Below are positions 35,505 to 44,142 of a DNA stretch of 64,000 nt, piece after piece. Position 1 is the stretch's first letter, and each line of letters opens with the position of its first letter. Source of the DNA: Brasilonema sennae CENA114 (GTDB taxonomy: Bacteria; Cyanobacteriota; Cyanobacteriia; Cyanobacteriales; Nostocaceae); contig NZ_CP030118.1 in assembly GCF_006968745.1 (NCBI RefSeq), forward strand, positions 5,081,943-5,145,942, in the 5' to 3' direction. Both the position numbers and the translations under genes were made by a program. Under the pieces are notes generated by a model. It did no database searches, was not told where the DNA came from, and saw nothing but the letters and a program-made list of their open reading frames with translations.

Positions 35505-35533
35505 AAACCCGGCTTCTCCAAAAAACCGGGTTT
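35505..35533 (-). terminator. Hairpin with T-run after the 83-residue gene
   Basis: On the minus strand AAACCCGG pairs with CCGGGTTT (35533-35526 and 35512-35505) and is followed by TTTTTGAG. It would terminate the gene at 35645-35896. Confidence 0.5.
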
Positions 35534-35644
35534 CCTTATTGCCATCATTTTAAGTTTAAATCTGTTTCTTGATTCAATTAAGTATAAGTAATGGGTTTGC
35601 AGCTGCGCTTAAAGGCAGCTATAGGATAATTAAGTCAGCAAATT

Positions 35645-35896
35645 TCAATCTTCATGCCGATGTTGCCATGCTGCACCAAAAGCTGCCCCAGCCCCAACTA
35701 TCAAACCAGTGCTCATTCCCTCGATAGTTTTAGTAGTTTGATCCTGGGTTAGACATTCATTCGTAACTGTGCTGGCTTGCAAACAGGAATTGCTCTCTGC
35801 CCAATTTGCGGTACCTCCGACAATCACACCAGCCAAACTACAGGAAAAGACAAGAAGCAAAAGACGTTTGGTTTTTATGTCCTTAGGCAGTTGCAT
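35645..35896 (-). CDS. Small membrane protein with Gly/Ala-rich C-terminus
   Basis: 83 residues with a hydrophobic segment near the N-terminus (LLLLVFSCSLAGVIVGG, residues 12-28), a polar middle with two cysteines (SCLQAS, ECLTQD) and a second hydrophobic Gly/Ala stretch (GLIVGAGAAFGAAW). Probably an exported or membrane protein with two spans. Function not recognised. Confidence 0.5.
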   Translation of the reverse strand: MQLPKDIKTKRLLLLVFSCSLAGVIVGGTANWAESNSCLQASTVTNECLTQDQTTKTIEGMSTGLIVGAGAAFGAAWQHRHED

Positions 35897-36090
35897 AAAA
35901 TCTCATGAATGGTAAGTAGTCCATAACTACTTTACACATCCATGCTGCTCTTGTCACCAGCTCAGATGTTAACTCTTTTTGCACAGATGAGGACTTGGAG
36001 ATGGAAAAGTGAGAAAGTGAGGGAGAGGAGGGAGAGACTTCTAATCCGTGAATTTTGAATTGATTTGTCCCCTTGCTCTCCACTCTCCTG

Positions 36091-36176
36091 ATATAGCTGT
36101 TGCCAAGTAGATTGGCACATGAACTAATGAGAAAATACGGATACTACTAGAGCATCAAGCCTGTTAAGCGTTAAGA
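36091..36176. repeat. MITE-like element, copy 2 of the TTATAGCAG family
   Basis: Matches the reverse complement of 15492-15584 over nearly its whole length (ATATAGC end, GTTGCCA, GTAGATTGG, GAACTAATGAGAAAA, CTGTTAAGCGTT). The right terminus is diverged. It lies between the 83-residue gene and sppA. Confidence 0.65.
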
Positions 36177-36196
36177 GTTCGCTATTGCGTGCTGTA

Positions 36197-38035
36197 TCAC
36201 TCAATCTTCAAGTTAAAGGGTAAGCGAGCATATATGCCCTGTGGGTCGTTCATTTTCCGCAAAATTGCTAATTCCTGTTGCAGTTTTTGGAATTCACTCA
36301 TCAACGGATCTGGTGCTTTGAGTTGGACTTTATCTACGCCTAAAGCAGTTCGTGCTTGTTCACTCACCTGTCCAAAGAAGCGTTCTCTAAGATTGCCTCC
36401 TTTGGGATATTCTTGTAATTGCCAGTTATCTCCCAGATTTGCGGCAGTAGCTGCGTATTTAACAGCAGCATCCAAACCGCCAATGTCATCCACCAAACCT
36501 ATTTTCTTCGCTGCAGCACCAGACCAAACTCGTCCTTGAGCAATTTCAGCGACTTTTTGCTTAGGAAGTTTGCGACCTTGTGCGACTTTATCAAGAAACG
36601 TATCGTAAATTCGGTTAACACTACGCTGGTATATTGCCAATTCTTCGGGAGATTTAGGGCGAGCAACAGTTTGAGTATCAGCATAGCGGGCAGTTTTCAC
36701 TGAATCCCAAGTCACGCCATTGTCATTTGCCAGTTTTTGGAAATTAAGAATTTGTCCAAACACACCAATTGAACCTGTAATTGTGTTAGGTTCAGCAAAA
36801 ATGCGTTTAGAATCTGTAGCAATCCAGTAGCCACCAGAAGCGGCGACATTACCCATCGATACAATAACGGGTTTGTCTTGACCAGTCAGCCGCACTTCCC
36901 TTTGTATCACGTCAGAACCTGTTACGCTCCCACCTGGACTGTTTATCCGCAAGACAACAGCTTTGACATTTTTATCTTGGCGCAGCCGGCGGAAAATTCT
37001 GGCGAAGCGATCGCCCCCCACATCTCCATCATCTCCTTGTCCATCGACAATCTCACCTTCAGCATAAACGACCGCAATTTTATTTTGCGAGTCGCGTTCT
37101 ACACCCAAAGACTTTCCGGAAACTTCCGCATAATCTTTCAGGCTGATTTGACGGAATGTCTTATCTTCTTTATCGCTGTTGGTCAACTGCTTAAGCTCAG
37201 CAACCACCTGATCGAAATATCCGACTTTATCCACCAAGCGATTAGCTTTGGCTTGATCTGCCAACAACAAAGCTTGATTATCTGCGATCGCCTGCAACTG
37301 TTGCGGATTTATTTTGCGACTTGCTCCTACCGTAGCACGCCACTCTCCCCAAACATCATCCAACAATTCCTGAGTTTGTGCGCGGTTTTCTGGACTCAGC
37401 TTTTTGAGTATGAATGGTTCAACTGCTCCTTTGAACTTCCCTACCCGTACAATTTGAACACCAACGCCGTACTTCTCCAAAGCCCCAGCATAGAACATTG
37501 GCTGAGTGCTCAAACCATTGATTTCCATTCCTCCTAAGGGGTTAACCACAATGCTATCAGCCACAGAACTTAAGTAATATTCTTTTTCCCCCCATTCCAT
37601 CCCATATGCTATGATTTTCTTTCCAGCAGCACGGCACTTCTCCAACGCCTGACGGATTTCTTTGAGGGTGGCAAAGCCTGTTACTCTACCTTCTGTGGCG
37701 GCATCAGTTGCATCTAAGTATATACCAACAATTCGTTTGTCACGCTGTGCTTTGTCCAAAGCCTCCAGAACTGTGCGCAGTGACATCCTTTTATTATCAT
37801 CACCTGATAATGCTTGTTGAAGCAATTCACTAGAACTTGGCTTGCCATCAGTAATGTTTGTAGACAAGTCAAAAACCAGCACTGATTTATCTTTCACAAT
37901 AGGACCGACATCTTTGGATGAGGCTGCTGCAAACAGTAGAAACAACAGTCCAGTCGTTCCCACACCGCAGAAAATGAACAGTCCCAATAGGCTTCCGACT
38001 AGGCTGGCAAAAGTTTGTTTGAGAAAATTACGCAT
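36197..38035 (-). CDS. sppA: Signal peptide peptidase SppA, 67K type
   Basis: Membrane serine protease that degrades cleaved signal peptides; in cyanobacteria SppA paralogues also act on thylakoid proteins and in light acclimation. 612 residues with an N-terminal membrane anchor (about 13-37). The tandem crotonase-like domains hold the catalytic Lys in VRVGKFKGAVEPF (about residue 204) and the catalytic Ser in NVAASGGYW (about residue 403); RINSPGGSVTGSD is the usual loop. Both active residues are present. It is transcribed alone. Confidence 0.93.
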   Translation of the reverse strand: MRNFLKQTFASLVGSLLGLFIFCGVGTTGLLFLLFAAASSKDVGPIVKDKSVLVFDLSTNITDGKPSSSELLQQALSGDDNKRMSLRTVLEALDKAQRDKRIVGIYLDATDAATEGRVTGFATLKEIRQALEKCRAAGKKIIAYGMEWGEKEYYLSSVADSIVVNPLGGMEINGLSTQPMFYAGALEKYGVGVQIVRVGKFKGAVEPFILKKLSPENRAQTQELLDDVWGEWRATVGASRKINPQQLQAIADNQALLLADQAKANRLVDKVGYFDQVVAELKQLTNSDKEDKTFRQISLKDYAEVSGKSLGVERDSQNKIAVVYAEGEIVDGQGDDGDVGGDRFARIFRRLRQDKNVKAVVLRINSPGGSVTGSDVIQREVRLTGQDKPVIVSMGNVAASGGYWIATDSKRIFAEPNTITGSIGVFGQILNFQKLANDNGVTWDSVKTARYADTQTVARPKSPEELAIYQRSVNRIYDTFLDKVAQGRKLPKQKVAEIAQGRVWSGAAAKKIGLVDDIGGLDAAVKYAATAANLGDNWQLQEYPKGGNLRERFFGQVSEQARTALGVDKVQLKAPDPLMSEFQKLQQELAILRKMNDPQGIYARLPFNLKIE

Positions 38036-38071
38036 ATTTGTTATTAGTCATTAGTCATTAATTATCAGTCA

Positions 38072-38102
38072 TTAGTCGTTACTCATTAGACTAACGACTA
38101 AT
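38072..38102. repeat. Hairpin of TTAGTC repeats upstream of sppA
   Basis: TTAGTCGTTA (38072-38081) and TAACGACTAA (38092-38101) are exact complements. The run before it (38040-38075) is made of repeated ATTAGTCATT units. Probably a short-repeat array. Confidence 0.5.
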
Positions 38103-38289
38103 CACTTCGTATCTTCTTAATATTTCCACTTAATTCCTCACTGTTACTACCCAATAACCTAAAAACTAAAGGTTTTTATTTTTCTTTTATTTGTTGTAAA
38201 TTTTTTGAACACTTTAGTTGTTCTAGTGTAACGTTACTAGTACAAAATAACACCGTTAAGAATCCTCTTGCCCAGAGGCGCAGGCGTAA

Positions 38290-38415
38290 TATCGTGTCCG
38301 GTGAAAGACTTATCATTAAGACGGCAGGGAGCACCCGAGCAGGGAGCAGGGGGAAAGAGGATTTTCGGGTTTTTGCACATATTTGGTAATCACAACTAAT
38401 TAGCCGGACATGATA
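38290..38415. repeat. MITE-like element of the TATCRTGTCCGG family
   Basis: Ends TATCGTGTCCGG (38290-38301) and CCGGACATGATA (38404-38415) are complementary with one mismatch in 12. The 126-bp unit has no open frame of coding character. It lies between the Na/Pi cotransporter gene and sppA. Confidence 0.65.
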
Positions 38416-38471
38416 CAAGACAAAAAAAGCGCATTTTTTCGTCCCCCTACACCCCTACTTTTGGTCAAAAT

Positions 38472-40103
38472 CTAGAACTCTCCGGTGACAGCACGGGCGA
38501 TACTGCAAGTGTGTGAGATGACGCTGCTCATAGCGTTGACGACTTCGAGATGGATGGCGGAGGCATCTAAACTGGATGCCGCACCAGAACGCAAGCGGTG
38601 GAGATGTTGTAGATGAAGTTCACGCTTAGTTTGAGTCAGTGATGTTCTACGCAATAAAACATCATTAGCAACCATTGAGTCGAAGGACGCCAGCCCTGCC
38701 AGTGCTTGTTGCAGGAGCGACATTGTTTCACCATGATAAGTTGCTAGGTCATTCCACTCTTCGTTGGAAAAAGCAATTTGTTTGCGACGCTGTCGCTTAA
38801 CTAGTCGCATGAGTTGCTTGTCAATGATATCCCCAATAGCTTCTAAGTCAGTGCAAATATAAAGTAATACAATCTCCCGACGTGCCTGTTCCTGAGTCAT
38901 CGAATTTGTATCAAGCTGTGTTAAGTAGCGCTTAATTGCTATTTCTATCTCGTCGAGATGATCATCTAACTGGGCAATGCGTTTGGGTATGTCTTTGCCC
39001 GCGTCTTCAAAAGCGTGGATGCTCAACTGCAACATCTGTGCTGCCAAATCAGCCATCCTGAGGATTTCACGCATTGCTTGCCCGAGTGCTACAGCAGGAA
39101 CAGACAAAGCAGCGGAGTCAAGGTAACGTGCCCCTGACTTCTGGGTACTAGTTGGTTCAGGTAATAGTGTAGTCGCTAGCTGTGCTATCTGATTAACCAG
39201 TGGAGCGAACAGAAGTGCCAGCAGGAGGTTAAATCCCAGGTGGAAAAGCGAAATGACAGCGGCAATTGAAAGTGGCAGGCTATGCAGTAGTGCTGTCAAC
39301 GGGTTGAGCACAAACAGCGCTACGGTAGCCCCGAGTAATCTCGTACCTACATATATGAACGCCAGTCTACGCCCAGTGATACTGCCTCGATTCAAGGCTG
39401 TTAACAATGGTGCAATTGTCGTCCCTACATTGGCACCTAGTGTCATCGCCAGTGCTGCAGACAGTGGTAGTGCCCCACCTGCTGCTAGCACCAACACTAG
39501 ACCAATTGTCGCTGTGCTTGAGACAAAGACGATGGCAAGGATTGTGCCTGTCAATGTCAATATCACAGGTGAACTAGAAAGCGTCTCAAGAACTGCTTTG
39601 GTAATAGGACTAGCGGTGATGGGAGCACTACTTGCATCAATCATCGCCAACCCTACCAACACGAGTCCAAAGCTGAAAATCCCCCTACCTATTGGACGTA
39701 AGGCTGTGCTGCGGTCAGTGAATATGGCTACTGCCGCGCCCAGTCCTAATAGTTCTAAGGCGTAGTCAGTGATATGAAACGCCAGCAGTTGCACGACCAA
39801 TGTAGAACCAACTGCAGCTCCCTGTAGCATGATTGCTGCCGCTGCTAACGGCACTAACTGAGTACTCACCAATCCAACGAGCACAGAGGCAGTCGCGGAA
39901 GAACTTTGAGTAAGCACAGTTGTTATAACACCGGTCACAAAAGCTGCAAAGGGGCGCTCGGCAAGTGTCATCATCGCAAGGCGCAAACGTGCCCCCAAAG
40001 CCCGTTCCATAGCATCTGTGACTAGCCGCACTCCATATAAAAGTAACATCACACCACCGAAAAGCAGCAGCAAAACAATGGTGGGATCGTTGGTTTTGAC
40101 CAT
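38472..40103 (-). CDS. Na/Pi cotransporter family protein
   Basis: 543 residues. The N-terminal 330 residues contain two inverted repeats, each with an Asn/Gln-Ser-Ser pattern (VLTQSSSATASVLVG about 60-74 and TLGANVGTTIAPLLTALN about 217), and about eight membrane segments, as in the NptA/YjbB sodium-phosphate family. The C-terminal 200 residues are a PhoU-like helical domain in the cytoplasm. It probably moves phosphate with sodium, as importer or exporter. A PhoX phosphatase lies elsewhere in the window (59 kb) but is not linked. GTTTTGACC before the start gives a weak ribosome site. Confidence 0.9.
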   Translation of the reverse strand: MVKTNDPTIVLLLLFGGVMLLLYGVRLVTDAMERALGARLRLAMMTLAERPFAAFVTGVITTVLTQSSSATASVLVGLVSTQLVPLAAAAIMLQGAAVGSTLVVQLLAFHITDYALELLGLGAAVAIFTDRSTALRPIGRGIFSFGLVLVGLAMIDASSAPITASPITKAVLETLSSSPVILTLTGTILAIVFVSSTATIGLVLVLAAGGALPLSAALAMTLGANVGTTIAPLLTALNRGSITGRRLAFIYVGTRLLGATVALFVLNPLTALLHSLPLSIAAVISLFHLGFNLLLALLFAPLVNQIAQLATTLLPEPTSTQKSGARYLDSAALSVPAVALGQAMREILRMADLAAQMLQLSIHAFEDAGKDIPKRIAQLDDHLDEIEIAIKRYLTQLDTNSMTQEQARREIVLLYICTDLEAIGDIIDKQLMRLVKRQRRKQIAFSNEEWNDLATYHGETMSLLQQALAGLASFDSMVANDVLLRRTSLTQTKRELHLQHLHRLRSGAASSLDASAIHLEVVNAMSSVISHTCSIARAVTGEF

Positions 40104-40693
40104 AGTGCTGTAACCTACGGCAAATTGAAAGATTTACTGTAAATTAAGTTTAGGTTAAAATAAGATTAAAAATAACAATAAATAATTCAGTGTGCTCAAA
40201 TTTTTTGCCCAGAACTTTACTTAATATTCCGCAGGTTAATTCAGAAATTTAGATATTTTAGAAAACGTAGACCTAGTAAGGTTTTCAAGCACCAAAATCC
40301 AATACCCAAGCATCTACTCACCCTCCACCGTCTTAAGTGAGAACAAGCTAAAGATAGCTGGATTGTGTTTGACGCTGTCATGTTATAGTTTTAAGAACCT
40401 TCATAAAAATACGGTTATTAGCTCGATTTATCGTACTTAAGGATGAAGTTTCGGTTAAAAAACGCATATTTGATCGAATTGTTGAAAAAACTTGTGAAGT
40501 AAAAATTAATCTAGCGCATAGATTAATCAAGGCAACCAGCTCTAATTTCGCTCTGTTTCACTAACTTAGTTGGTAGAATATAAAATTCGGAAGAGAATAT
40601 GTAAATAAAGCTGATCTTATTGTAATAAAAATTACAATGGTTAAATTTAAATTAAATACTATTAAAGTAAATTTATGAATAGGAGGTAGACTC
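40104..40693. other. Long AT-rich divergent gap
   Basis: 590 bp before the small protein gene at 40694. No coding frame, no clear hairpin and no known RNA family was recognised. The last bases include TAGGAGGT, the ribosome site for that gene. Confidence 0.35.
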
Positions 40694-40939
40694 ATGGAAC
40701 ACTCTGATCAAAGAGACAAAGAAAAACTTCTCTATCCTCGCGCTCGCTACTACGGTCAAATCAAGCCAGAAAATCTCGTGTTTAACGCCAATCTCCAAGA
40801 ATTTTCTCACAAGGTTAGCTACATCAGTTGTTTAGAAACATCAGGGAAACTAGCACCACAAGAAGCTTATCAAAAAATTGACGAACTTTGGAAACAGCTT
40901 AAACGCAGCAAAAAAGAATTGGGAATTGGCAACGAATGA
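40694..40939 (+). CDS. Small conserved-type cyanobacterial protein
   Basis: 81 residues, soluble and charged, beginning with a polar segment (MEHSDQRDKEKLLYPRARYYG) followed by a helical part (LQEFSHKVSYISCLETSGKLAPQEAYQKIDELWKQLKRSKKELG). AGGAGG lies eight bases before the ATG, so translation is expected. I believe similar small proteins occur in other cyanobacteria, but no function is known to me. Confidence 0.65.
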   Translation: MEHSDQRDKEKLLYPRARYYGQIKPENLVFNANLQEFSHKVSYISCLETSGKLAPQEAYQKIDELWKQLKRSKKELGIGNE

Positions 40940-40953
40940 TCCTCAGATATCAC

Positions 40954-41181
40954 CTAAGATATCTCAAAATCATCGCTGACTACCTCAAATTCTTTTGAAT
41001 TCAAAGATACGACAATGTCTTGTGAATCCACCCGAATCAGCCAGCGTTCAGTAGGATAATCGCCTGATAAGACTTCTTTGGCACAGATTTTTCCAACTCG
41101 TCCAGCCACATATGCTGGACGCAAAATCAACACTTTATCTCCGACTTTGGGGGCTATGGCACTCCTCACTACAACTTTCAA
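40954..41181 (-). CDS. Small beta-rich protein, unknown function
   Basis: 75 residues with several predicted strands (KVGDKVLILRPAYVAGRVGKI, RWLIRVDSQDIVVSLNSKEFEVV), the look of a small KOW or SH3-like barrel. Its start is a TTG; a GTG at codon 5 is possible. It converges with the 81-residue gene with a 14-bp gap. Function not recognised. Confidence 0.5.
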   Translation of the reverse strand: MKVVVRSAIAPKVGDKVLILRPAYVAGRVGKICAKEVLSGDYPTERWLIRVDSQDIVVSLNSKEFEVVSDDFEIS

Positions 41182-41359
41182 AAATGAACTGAATATACAG
41201 TGAAAACTGATGTATTTATAACCTTTAATTAACCAAATTTTGGTGTATGTATAACCTTATGTTAACCATACATATGAGAAAATCCCCCATTAGACAGACA
41301 TAATTGGGGATTAACAGCCAAAAAGCCGAAGAAACTAAGCGAAAATGAGTGAGGACTTG

Positions 41360-42007
41360 TCACAACATGATTAAACCCAGCCTCACACCAACAGTCACAG
41401 CTTCTGTACGTGTAGAGACACTCAGCTTTTGAAAAATAGATGAGACATGAAACTTAACAGTGTGTTCGGAGATATTGAGACGTTTGGCGATCGCCTTATT
41501 ACTCAATCCAGAACCAAGCATCTGCAAAACTTCTATTTCTCGTGGTGTCAGTGCTTGCACAGGATTTGTCGTCTGTTTGTCCCGCACACTCGACTCTTTT
41601 AAAGGAAGCAAAAACTCGATAGTATCAGAGTGCAGCACAACAAGTCCGAGGGCGATCGCCTCAACAGCCGCGACAATTTCCGACTCTGTACTGCTACTTG
41701 GCAATATACTGCGCACACCAGCACGCAGCGCTGCTTCCAAGTCTAGACTATCGAGTTCATCAGTTAGAACAACAATTGCAGGGTATGGCTGCTGTTGTGA
41801 AGAAAGCAATTTTTCCCAGACTAATTCTTGAAAGTGACCACTGACATCCAACAGCAGCACATCGGGTTGTAGTTGCTCAAATTCCCTTGTCAATGCATCC
41901 AAATCTGATGCAGTACCTACGACTGTGAGTTTAGAACTCGTCGCCACGACAGCTGATAACCCAGCTCGCACCACAGGGGAAGCAGCAACTACAAACACTC
42001 GAATCAT
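41360..42007 (-). CDS. NarL/LuxR-type regulator with degenerate receiver domain
   Basis: 215 residues from the ATG at 42007, which overlaps the stop codon of the protease gene (ATGA) and has GGAGG upstream, so the two are translationally coupled. The C-terminal LuxR-type HTH (LTPREIEVLQMLGSGLSNKAIAKRLNISEHTVK, written here as separate motifs: LTPREIEVL, SNKAIAKRL and SEHTVKFH) is complete. The N-terminal receiver keeps the phosphoacceptor D54 (LLLDVSG) and T82, but the acidic pair that binds Mg (usually DD) is A8-A9, and the conserved Lys is replaced by Pro (P103 in SILPSS). It should not be phosphorylated in the normal way and may be controlled by protein contact or proteolysis. Confidence 0.88.
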   Translation of the reverse strand: MIRVFVVAASPVVRAGLSAVVATSSKLTVVGTASDLDALTREFEQLQPDVLLLDVSGHFQELVWEKLLSSQQQPYPAIVVLTDELDSLDLEAALRAGVRSILPSSSTESEIVAAVEAIALGLVVLHSDTIEFLLPLKESSVRDKQTTNPVQALTPREIEVLQMLGSGLSNKAIAKRLNISEHTVKFHVSSIFQKLSVSTRTEAVTVGVRLGLIML

Positions 42008-42837
42008 ACCACCTCCGCCACCTGACAAACTAATTGCCGTCCGCCGCGCAGAATTTGTAACGGTAGTGGTTCGCTGTTGTTGGTGTGTTCAAGATAGTTG
42101 CTTAAATCATGAGGACTGGTAAACAATTTTCCTGAAACTCCAATAAGGACATCACCAACAAGGACACCAGCAGCTTCAGCAGCACTTCCAGAATTGACCG
42201 ACAACACCAATAAACCCAAATTGCGTTTGTTGGTTGCATTCACCAGCACAGGTTGCAGCGTCACACCAAGCTTTTGACGATTTCCATGCAAAAAATGTTC
42301 TACAGTAAGGCTTGGTATTGCTACAGCCAAATTGTTGACAATCATGGTGTTAATTCCGATGACTCGCCCAAGACAGTCAGCAAGTGGACCACCAGAATTA
42401 CCAGGAAACAGCACAATATCAGCCATGACTACACGTTGATGATTGGCGTGAATAATCCCGGTTGTCACAGCACCGTTATCACCAAAAGGATTACCAACTG
42501 CTAAGACCAATTCACCCACGCGTAAAGCATCAGAATGACCGATAGTTGCAGTGGGTAAATCAGTCGCGTCAATTTTGAGAGCAGCTAAATCCTTTGTTGG
42601 GTCTATATTAGTACGTACAGCCTCAAAAACTCGTCCATCCCAGAGTTCCACAGTTGCTCTGTTGTTGGTAGCGACATGGGCATTTGTAATAATTAAACTA
42701 CTTCCCTCTGTGGTTTGCCAGATAACACCAGAACCACTTCCAAAAGAACTACTACGCACTTTCACAGTCACTTTGCGTAGATTTTCAGCCACCGATGCGA
42801 ATTCATCACTCAAGTGTGTGATTGTTGTGAGATTCAT
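42004..42837 (-). CDS. HtrA/Deg-like serine protease with PDZ domain, no signal peptide
   Basis: 277 residues from the ATG at 42837. Trypsin-like domain with a complete triad: H54 (ITNAHV), D83 (PTKDLAALKI), S148 (FPGNSGGPL). A C-terminal PDZ domain follows from about residue 185 (GLLVLSVNSGSAAEAAGVLVGDVLIG). Unlike usual Deg proteases it has no signal peptide or membrane segment, so it is expected in the cytoplasm. In-frame codons up to 42906 lack a ribosome site. The preceding gene encodes an inactive relative and the following one a NarL-type regulator; all three appear to be one operon. Confidence 0.9.
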   Translation of the reverse strand: MNLTTITHLSDEFASVAENLRKVTVKVRSSSFGSGSGVIWQTTEGSSLIITNAHVATNNRATVELWDGRVFEAVRTNIDPTKDLAALKIDATDLPTATIGHSDALRVGELVLAVGNPFGDNGAVTTGIIHANHQRVVMADIVLFPGNSGGPLADCLGRVIGINTMIVNNLAVAIPSLTVEHFLHGNRQKLGVTLQPVLVNATNKRNLGLLVLSVNSGSAAEAAGVLVGDVLIGVSGKLFTSPHDLSNYLEHTNNSEPLPLQILRGGRQLVCQVAEVV

Positions 42838-42875
42838 GTTATAGTCCTGTACCTTATGAATTTTGAATTTTAAAT

Positions 42876-42908
42876 CAGTGAACAGTGATAACTGATAACT
42901 GTTCACTG
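42876..42908. promoter_or_regulatory. Hairpin between the two HtrA-like genes
   Basis: CAGTGAACAGT (42876-42886) and ACTGTTCACTG (42898-42908) form an exact 11-bp stem; the loop contains the dispersed CTGATAA heptamer. No T-run follows. It could set processing or relative expression of the two protease genes. Confidence 0.5.
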
Positions 42909-42928
42909 TTCACTGATAACTATTGCTA

Positions 42929-43849
42929 TCACTCTTCGCTTGCGGATCTTTCGCCAATTGCGATTGCTAACTCAACTAACGCGCCACCTCGGATGACTTG
43001 CACTTTGACAGTTTTGCCAACGCGATCGCCACTATTCAAAAATGCCAACACATCACCTGTATCATCTACTGGCGTACCATCAAAAGTGACCAACACATCC
43101 CCAATCAACACACCAGCCTTGTCAGCAGGTGCATTTGGCTCTACATTAACAACAATCACTCCACCAACAGAAGTTAAATTGAGTGCTGTTCTCAGGTTGT
43201 TTGGTAAACGTACGGGTTGCATTCCTAAACCCAGGTAACCGCGTGCAATATGTCCTTTTGCCAAAAGTTGGTCAATCACCCGATTAACTGTAGAAGCTGG
43301 GATAGTCAGAGCAGTACCGCGTCGTCCCGATGTGTTCATTCCTACCACGCAAGCCGCCGCATCTACAAGTGGTCCACCAGCAAAACCAGGATAAAGTGTG
43401 ATGTCTGGACGGATGAATTGGTCTATATTACCACCGTTCATACTCCGCCAAGCACCACTGACTACACTCACTGCACCTATAGCTGCTCTAATGTCACCTT
43501 CGCTACTTCTTCCTAGCCCCAGTACCAGATGACCAACTTTTAGTGTTTTGGCGTCGCCGATGTTCGCCACCGGGATTTCTGCATTTTCTACCTTGAAAAC
43601 AGCGATATCAGTGGTAGAGTCACGTCCTATGAGTGTGATGGGTACAGTACTACCATTTGATAGAGTAACTGTGATTTCGTCATAGCGGCGGAGTGACTCA
43701 TCAGAAGTGACGATAATTCCTTTGCGCCAGTGAATACCACTAGGAGAAATACGCCTACCAGCGTTCACGGCAACAACAGCACCACCAACTTGCTCTACAA
43801 TGTCAGCTATATTGTTGGACAAAGCCATTAAAGCGTTAGATGAAGACAT
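42929..43849 (-). CDS. HtrA/Deg-like pseudo-protease with PDZ domain
   Basis: 306 residues. Same architecture as the next gene: trypsin-like domain then PDZ (from about residue 210, GGVIVVNVEPNAPADKAGVLIGDVLV). The catalytic His is replaced by Glu (E51 in IVTSDESL where family members read TNAHV) and the catalytic Ser by Ala (A157 in YPGFAGGPL where they read GNSGG). Only the Asp (D81, STTDIAVF) remains, so it cannot be a serine protease. It has no signal peptide. It may be a scaffold, inhibitor, substrate receptor or hetero-oligomer partner of the active protease downstream. An 11-bp inverted repeat lies 20 bp before its start. Confidence 0.9.
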   Translation of the reverse strand: MSSSNALMALSNNIADIVEQVGGAVVAVNAGRRISPSGIHWRKGIIVTSDESLRRYDEITVTLSNGSTVPITLIGRDSTTDIAVFKVENAEIPVANIGDAKTLKVGHLVLGLGRSSEGDIRAAIGAVSVVSGAWRSMNGGNIDQFIRPDITLYPGFAGGPLVDAAACVVGMNTSGRRGTALTIPASTVNRVIDQLLAKGHIARGYLGLGMQPVRLPNNLRTALNLTSVGGVIVVNVEPNAPADKAGVLIGDVLVTFDGTPVDDTGDVLAFLNSGDRVGKTVKVQVIRGGALVELAIAIGERSASEE

Positions 43850-43868
43850 TTTATTCCTCTACTTCTTG

Positions 43869-43923
43869 ATGGATAAAACAGGAGTAACTTTTCTATATGT
43901 TGCGATCGTGCCGTTTTATCCAT
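43869..43923. promoter_or_regulatory. 11-bp inverted repeat before the HtrA-like operon
   Basis: ATGGATAAAAC (43869-43879) and GTTTTATCCAT (43913-43923) are exact complements 33 bp apart, 20 to 74 bp upstream of the first start codon. Position and spacing suit an operator of a dimeric regulator. Confidence 0.55.
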
Positions 43924-44142
43924 ATAGATGACATCAGAAGAATGGGGGGAATTCAACCTAGAAATATGGCTAGGTGGGGATAGGGAGGAACAAAAGGGGA
44001 GAATTATTTTTAGCAGTTATTAGGATATTTGTATCAAGGGGTAGAACTTCGTTGGACGTATATCTAAGGGGTCTACAAAATGCTTGAGAAATTTTCTAGC
44101 CTAAATCGTAGAGTTCAATTAACTACAGGGGAAAAGATTTTT

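Noticed and set aside
38176..38418. 80-codon minus-strand frame
   Set aside because: It overlaps the 126-bp inverted-repeat element and its termini; no protein-like pattern.
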